DNA of 64,000 nucleotides from Hamiltosporidium tvaerminnensis (lineage: Eukaryota > Microsporidia > Dubosqiidae), in NCBI GenBank assembly GCA_022605425.2, contig CM061246.1:1237501-1301500 (forward strand). Reading direction: 5' to 3'. Numbering within the stretch: the first letter of the stretch is position 1; each line of letters starts with the position of its first letter. Under the pieces are notes generated by a model, which saw nothing but the letters and a program-made list of their open reading frames with translations, made no database searches and had not been told where the DNA came from. The position numbers were made by a program, and so were the translations under genes. Positions 59,001 through 64,000 of this stretch are shown here, piece after piece.

Positions 59001-61051
59001 CTCAATCTAAAGCTTTTTATATTATTCACATTACCTTTATAGGTGTAAAATTGAACAAACTACAGATAAGAGTCTGGAAAGGAATCATAAAAGGTGACAT
59101 TTCTGTTATGGAATTTCATTTTAAGCTGATTTCGTACATTTTTCTTTGTACATGTGGCTCAATTAATTCATTTAATTTACAACTACACATTCAAAAAACA
59201 TTATTGCTATTTACAATTTCTACGGTGTATATCCAGAAATCCAACCAAATATAATTACAGCCTAAGATCTCTTTTTTTAATTCATTGAATACAGGTTTAT
59301 TCTTCTTTATTTTTTAACTGTTTTTTTACACTTTTCTCGTTTTTTATGTCTTTATATTAAACGTTTGGGTATATTTTGAGTCATTGCTTTGATTTTAGTT
59401 CTTTTATAGCACTTTTGTTTAATAGGTATTGATATTTGTTCACTTAACTTCTTCTCTTTAATTCTTGCCTATTCTTAAAAGATAAATGGAATCCTCGGAG
59501 ATTTTTACGCTCTTTGTTATATAACAAATACATGGTCTTTTTATAAGTTGTTTTAAATCTTAGTCATGATAATGTATGTATCCAATAAAACTATTTCACT
59601 TGTTTTTTTATAGCTCTCTCTGAATATTTACTATATTTTCTTACTGATATTTTGAGTTTCGTAATTTACCTCTTCTAGTATTTAATTACAACATCATCTT
59701 AATTCACAATACATAAGGTTGTTTTCACATCAAATTTGTAGATATCTTCGTTTACTCAGACAAAAATTTCTCCCAAAACCTATGCCTTGCCTTAAATAGA
59801 GTTGTCTTTCGAGAAGTAATTCTCACCTCGATTCGTTCAATCTAATTTGATTTTTTTTATCGAAAATCAACATTTCAAGTCTATTATTGCGAATTTGAAT
59901 GTTGTTTTTTATTCTGGTATTTACTCTTACCTCCATATTCTTTTTCACAAATTTCTTAAACAGTGTGACTCATTATCTGTTTTAAAGTTTCAATTGCATT
60001 TTAAACTGATAAAATAGATTTATTTGTTAAACATTTAAATATTTTAATTGTAAAAACTAGATTCCTTTTTACATATAAAAGAAGAAGTTATATAATAAGT
60101 ATTTCAGATTCTGAGTTTTTCCATATTAAATAAATTAATCAATTTCAAAAAACATCTTTAAATTTCAAAATACAAATCAAGGATTTATAAGAGAAAACAC
60201 AAAACATAAACTTAGAAGAAAAATTAAGTGATTGATGATATGATTTACTGATACATTATTACACAAAAAGAATATAAACTAAATAATAAAGTCGTATCTG
60301 CCTTAATAATTTAATAAGAGTCTTTGACGATGCACAGATGTAAATTCAATAAAATGCTGTCGATTACAATGCTATTATACAAGGCCTTTTTTCTAAGAGA
60401 AATATGTTTTTCGATTACAAATATAGAATTAAATTTGTAATTTTTATTTAATTCTCGAATTCAGAAAAACTATTGAAATCTCGAGAAAAACTTTAATTAT
60501 TACAATTTTTTTATTTCGAGAAAAACTTAAAAATAAATTCCTTATAAACAATAAAAATATGAATTTAAGAAAATACATAGGTGGTAGTTATTTGAGTGAA
60601 AAAGCGTATTCATGATATTCATTCCTATAAATACAAAAATACTTGATTTAGGTTTGATATTAAAAAAAAATGAATTGAATTTTAAACGTGAAATATACAC
60701 TATATTCAGCTTTTTAAATAATAATGAAGAATTCAAAATAAAAAATCTTTGTTTTAAAATATTATTATTAAGGATAATTATTTTGATCAATCAATAGTAT
60801 TAATCAGTCAAAAAATAGGGTTATAAAATCTTAAAAAATCCAAATTCTGATATGTAAAGAATATTCATTTTCTTAGATTGAGAGATTGAATTTTATTACT
60901 TTTAGAGTGTTTTAAATGCAAAAAATTAAACCAAGTAGAAATTTTATATTTTACCAAGAGTTAACTCGAAAAGGTTTAATTACTCCTAAATTGTTTATAA
61001 AGTATGGATATAATAAAATTTAGAAATTATAATCCTATTTCTTTGCTGTAT
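59001..61051. other. AT-rich region without a supported gene
   Basis: The 104-codon frame at 58940-59254 and shorter ones at 60542-60797 have no family features. Part of 59.0-59.9 kb may be the reverse-transcriptase end of the neighbouring R4 relic. Confidence 0.4.
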
Positions 61052-62776
61052 CTAATTTAGCAAATTTAATATTCTATTTACTTCGTTGTAATATAAATTT
61101 GTAAGTTTTTCAAGAAATTTCTTATCTGAATTAATGAATATATCAGAAATATATGAATATAAAGAGTTTCGTTTTGTATAATTTCTACTGAATATTTCTA
61201 ATATTCTTATAAAAAGATTGTTCTTGAAAAAATATGAAGAAAGTATCGTATTATTTTGTGATGCAATTTCAAAGATCTTTATACAAAATATTTCATAATT
61301 AAGTAAATTTGTTCTAGAAAATATTTCTTTGTTAAAATCTTCTGAATATAATGTTGTTAAATTGATTCCATTCACAGATTTGACAAAATTAAAATTATTT
61401 TCTGAGTTAAAACATTCTGTAGCTTGATTTTTTGTTGAAAAAATTGTATCATGATGTTTAGAATATATTCTACTTTGATATTCTGTGAATATGAATCTAA
61501 GAAAATCATTGTATATGATAAAATCTCTGAATCTGAATGAATGAATTGATAAAAGTGAAGTGAATAATTTAAAAAAAATATGTGAATCTTCGGATTTTAC
61601 ATATATTAAGAAATCATCTGAGAATAAAATTATAATGAATTTACTATAAAATATATCTAAAAGCAAGGTATTACATTTTTCGTGTAAAAGATTTTCCAGA
61701 CATACAATTATCCATTCTATACTATAATAATCATCTTTATTCATTAAACTAGATTTAATTTTTTTACAAAGAAATTCCATATTTGATTCAATCAAGAAAA
61801 AAACAAGAGCACTCTCATATGATATATCTATTACCTTATTTAAAACAATAAAAAATTCATTATTATTTGATAAAATATTTTCAAAAATTATATTTAGAAT
61901 GGTTTCATCTAATTTACAATTTTGATATAAATTATCAAGAAAATCATTTATATTCTGAAATGAATCTAATTGATCTTTTAATAGAGAATATTTTATATTC
62001 TCATCATAAATTAGATTTTTTTTCAATAAAATATTTTTCAATTCTAAAAAACTACTTGTAAGCATAAATTTTTGAAGAACTTTCTCGAAAAAAATTAATG
62101 GAAAATCAGAACTATTTTTATCAATTTCTTTTTCCATATATTCTTCAAAGTGTTCTATGATTTTTTTTGAATTTTCGAATATCTTATAAAACAACCTTCG
62201 ATCAGATAAATTTAACATTTGAATTATCGATATTCTTGAATATAAAAATACTTCAAAATTTTTACTATCAAATATCGCCTTAGCTATTTGCGTTTTGGTC
62301 GTGAAATCAAGCGAAGCAATATCTAAATTCAATAATTCATCCACGGAAATATCTTTTAATTCTAGATTCGCCATCATTGAATCATCATTTATTTTATCTA
62401 TCATACTAATTTCATAATCTGATTTTGTAATATCCTCAGTAACTTTTTCTATTGATGAATTTTTAATTTCTAAGTTTTCTTGGTTTTCGTTAGAATCTAA
62501 AGATAAATCAAAATTCAAGTAAGAGTTGGCAATAAAATCTTTATAATCATTAGAATCATCAAAATAAATTTTGTATAATTCTTTATTATTTTGAATCAAA
62601 ATTACATCATTGCAATATTTTATCTTTATAAACGAAACAATAAATCCAATAATTTTACCAGATTCAAGAAATTTAAAGACTAACTCGTTTTTATTTAATT
62701 CCATAGTGCAATCATTCCAAATCGCTTGTATTTCATTATTAAAAATCTTTTGAACCGTTACTTTTGTTTGAATCAT
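61052..62776 (-). CDS. Protein phosphatase 4 regulatory subunit 3 (PSY2/SMEK)-like protein
   Basis: A 574-residue protein. The N-terminal 90 residues look like the EVH1/PH-type domain of PP4R3 (VQKIFNNEIQAIWNDCTMEL... YKIYFDDSNDYKDFI). An acidic linker follows, then an all-helical part (about 145-574). The stretch LSDRRLFYKIFENSKKIIEH, then FLELKNILLKKNLIYDENIK and SLLKDQ, fits the SMEK pattern (LFEVMFSDE..., a FKEV...I...YR..Y..D helix pair). PP4R3 targets protein phosphatase 4 to nuclear substrates, including in DNA-damage control. The assignment is by pattern and could be wrong; another ARM-repeat protein is the alternative. CCC lies 14 bases before the ATG. Confidence 0.6.
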   Translation of the reverse strand: MIQTKVTVQKIFNNEIQAIWNDCTMELNKNELVFKFLESGKIIGFIVSFIKIKYCNDVILIQNNKELYKIYFDDSNDYKDFIANSYLNFDLSLDSNENQENLEIKNSSIEKVTEDITKSDYEISMIDKINDDSMMANLELKDISVDELLNLDIASLDFTTKTQIAKAIFDSKNFEVFLYSRISIIQMLNLSDRRLFYKIFENSKKIIEHFEEYMEKEIDKNSSDFPLIFFEKVLQKFMLTSSFLELKNILLKKNLIYDENIKYSLLKDQLDSFQNINDFLDNLYQNCKLDETILNIIFENILSNNNEFFIVLNKVIDISYESALVFFLIESNMEFLCKKIKSSLMNKDDYYSIEWIIVCLENLLHEKCNTLLLDIFYSKFIIILFSDDFLIYVKSEDSHIFFKLFTSLLSIHSFRFRDFIIYNDFLRFIFTEYQSRIYSKHHDTIFSTKNQATECFNSENNFNFVKSVNGINLTTLYSEDFNKEIFSRTNLLNYEIFCIKIFEIASQNNTILSSYFFKNNLFIRILEIFSRNYTKRNSLYSYISDIFINSDKKFLEKLTNLYYNEVNRILNLLN

Positions 62777-62790
62777 TATAGTTACAAGTT

Positions 62791-62793
62791 GGG
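62791..62793 (-). promoter_or_regulatory. CCC motif of the PP4R3-like gene
   Basis: The minus strand reads AAAACCCAACTTG 14 bases before the start codon, the widest spacing in the window. Confidence 0.45.
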
Positions 62794-62851
62794 TTTTACA
62801 AAATTCAATTTAAATCCATAAAATATTTTTATTATATTTGAATTTATATTG

Positions 62852-63570
62852 GTGGAGAGCGGATAACTACCTAAAAAACTTTCTGCTTCGTAATGAGTGT
62901 GTGAAACTGGTGTGAAGATCATTGTTTGAATTTTTGATGGAAATAAAACACATTTATTTTATTTTGTTCCATTGGGTGTGTTTGAGGAGGAGAAGGTCTA
63001 CTAAATTGCGAAACTTTTTTGACAAATATTTTTTGTAGTTTTTTATGTAACTAGATTGCAAATTTCAACCGAAGATGTAGGTAATCGCCATGTAAAAGCA
63101 TTGAAACCTAGATTTTTTCACTCGGGTTAGAAGACATAGATAATAGTAGATACAAAAATAAACTTCTTTTATTCCGGGATGGTATAGTAGCTTGTTTATC
63201 TGGTTGGTAGGGTTTGTTTTGGTGAACCGCATATTATTCTCCGAGATATATCTTAGGTAGAAGTTTATTAGGTTCGGTGAGTGTAAAGTAAGTTGGAATG
63301 CTGCATAGTCTTAGGAAAGCTCAGGAAGGGTTTAAACCAACGATCAGACTCACTGTAACGGACATTTACGAACAACTGTCAACCGAATACTCCTTTAATT
63401 GAGTTCTATACATCTTTTTGATGAAAATCTTTGAAATTTAGGTATCATAAGCGATACTGATGGACGTTTGAAGAGGAGTTATTTATGTTAAACCTAGAAC
63501 TGCGTTAATTTCATAAAAATAATATAACACTTGCGAAAGTTTTAAAAAGATGGGATATTTTTTAAATAAA
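62852..63570 (+). mobile_element. Family A repeat, diverged full-length copy
   Basis: GTGGAGAGCGGATAACTACC at the 5' end and ATGGGATATTTTTTAAATAA at the 3' end enclose all internal landmarks (GGAATGCTGCATAGTC, TAAACCTAGAACTGCGTTAA). It is more diverged than the 8.0 and 48.7 kb copies, roughly like the inverted 45.1-kb copy. It begins 76 bp from the start codon of the PP4R3-like gene and points away from it. No exact TSD was found. Confidence 0.85.
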
Positions 63571-63650
63571 TTTAAAATTCTTATACCGATATAACACGAT
63601 ATCTTAATGATCTAATTAACTTTAATTCTTATTTTATTGTCGTTTAAGTA

Positions 63651-63879
63651 TAATTCATTCTTCTTTGCCGCTACAGCCCTGTTCGAGCCTTGGCCTTCCT
63701 TAGTAATACCGCCCACCGGTCTTTTTCCAGTGGGTTTGTTTACTTATTGGGTTTCGTAACAGGTGGTTTTAAAGGGTGGGTTGTTAGTCCTACGACCGAC
63801 CCCAACATGGAGGATCAGTCCTTTTTAGTCGCCTCTTATGACAAGCATAGAATATTCCAAGCCATTTCTGCTCCCGGCA
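63651..63879 (+). mobile_element. SINE-like element (family D), free-standing copy
   Basis: It matches 38057-38280 over about 224 bp, including GTTCGAGCCTTGGCCTT, CACCGGTCTTTTTCCAGT, TTGGGTTTCGTAACAGGTGG, CCAACATGGAGGATCAGTCC and GTCGCCTCTTATGACAAGCA. TTTAAGTA occurs at 63643-63650 and 63880-63887, a possible 8-bp TSD. The open frame at 63690-63884 is a by-product of the repeat. Confidence 0.8.
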
Positions 63880-63887
63880 TTTAAGTA

Positions 63888-64000
63888 GCATAAATTATGG
63901 ATTTTTATTTAATGAGATCTTTATTCAATGAATTTTACTGGCGATACAAGTCAATGTATTTTTTACTCAATACCATTCTAATTATTCTCATTTTTTATGC
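63888..64000. other. Right window edge, AT-rich
   Basis: No feature was recognised in these last bases. Confidence 0.4.

Noticed and set aside
58940-59254. 104-codon plus-strand ORF
   Set aside because: It lies in or beside a decayed minus-strand R4 relic and has no start motif or recognisable domain.
60916-61023. A 35-codon plus-strand ORF with protein-like composition (MQKIKPSRNFIFYQEL...) just before the PP4R3-like stop
   Set aside because: Too short, no start motif, no recognisable family; kept only as a remark.
63690-63884. 64-codon ORF in the family D element
   Set aside because: The other copy at 38.1 kb does not keep the frame; it is a by-product of GC-rich repeat sequence.

Overview
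This window looks like a gene-poor, transposon-rich, very AT-rich piece of a microsporidian nuclear genome. The evidence is the 5' part of a eukaryotic-type small-subunit rRNA gene at the left edge, intron-free housekeeping genes with compact proteins, and a CCC-type motif a few bases before most housekeeping start codons, which is the start signal described for microsporidia. The amount of repeat DNA points to one of the large-genome microsporidia (for example a Hamiltosporidium-like species); the species cannot be fixed from this sequence alone.

Layout. 1-3 kb: start of the SSU rRNA gene (minus strand) and its AT-rich spacer, which holds a small tandem repeat split by a 72-bp retrotransposon tail. 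3.1-7.8 kb: a complete R4/Dong-like non-LTR retrotransposon bounded by a 14-bp target-site duplication (TSD), then a short truncated copy facing it. 8-14.5 kb: a 745-bp non-coding mobile repeat, a decayed R4 copy, a short SINE-like element and a long 5'-truncated R4 copy. 15.9-17.3 kb: eIF6 and RPB11 (convergent). 17.7-26.2 kb: relics, small secreted proteins, a frameshifted R4 copy and a C2H2 zinc-finger protein. 27-32.6 kb: a PI4-kinase (STT4 type) whose gene is riddled with the octamer GGGTGTTA. 35-41.5 kb: a divergent protein kinase, a SINE-like element and a secreted leucine-rich-repeat protein. 45-56.5 kb: SWD2/WDR82, PUS10, tRNA-Ile, kinesin-13 and CFT2/CPSF100 separated by repeats. 57.5-64 kb: another R4 relic, a PP4R3/PSY2-like protein and further repeats.

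How it fits together. The housekeeping genes are conserved, unlinked eukaryotic functions in mRNA 3'-end formation, transcription, ribosome assembly, tRNA modification, lipid signalling and mitosis; no operon logic is visible. The more interesting biology is the repeat ecosystem. One autonomous R4-like element supplies reverse transcriptase and a restriction-like endonuclease. At least two non-coding families have the same 3' end (TTAAATAAA), TSDs of 11-15 bp where I could read them, and 5' truncation, so they are probably moved in trans by the R4-like enzyme. The one full-length R4 copy sits directly behind a CCC-type start motif that forms part of its own TSD, so the target site appears to provide its promoter. 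Two further SINE-like families carry blocks that resemble SINEs I know from animal genomes, which suggests transfer between host and parasite.

All homology calls come from reading motifs by eye; no database search was run. Relic boundaries are approximate.
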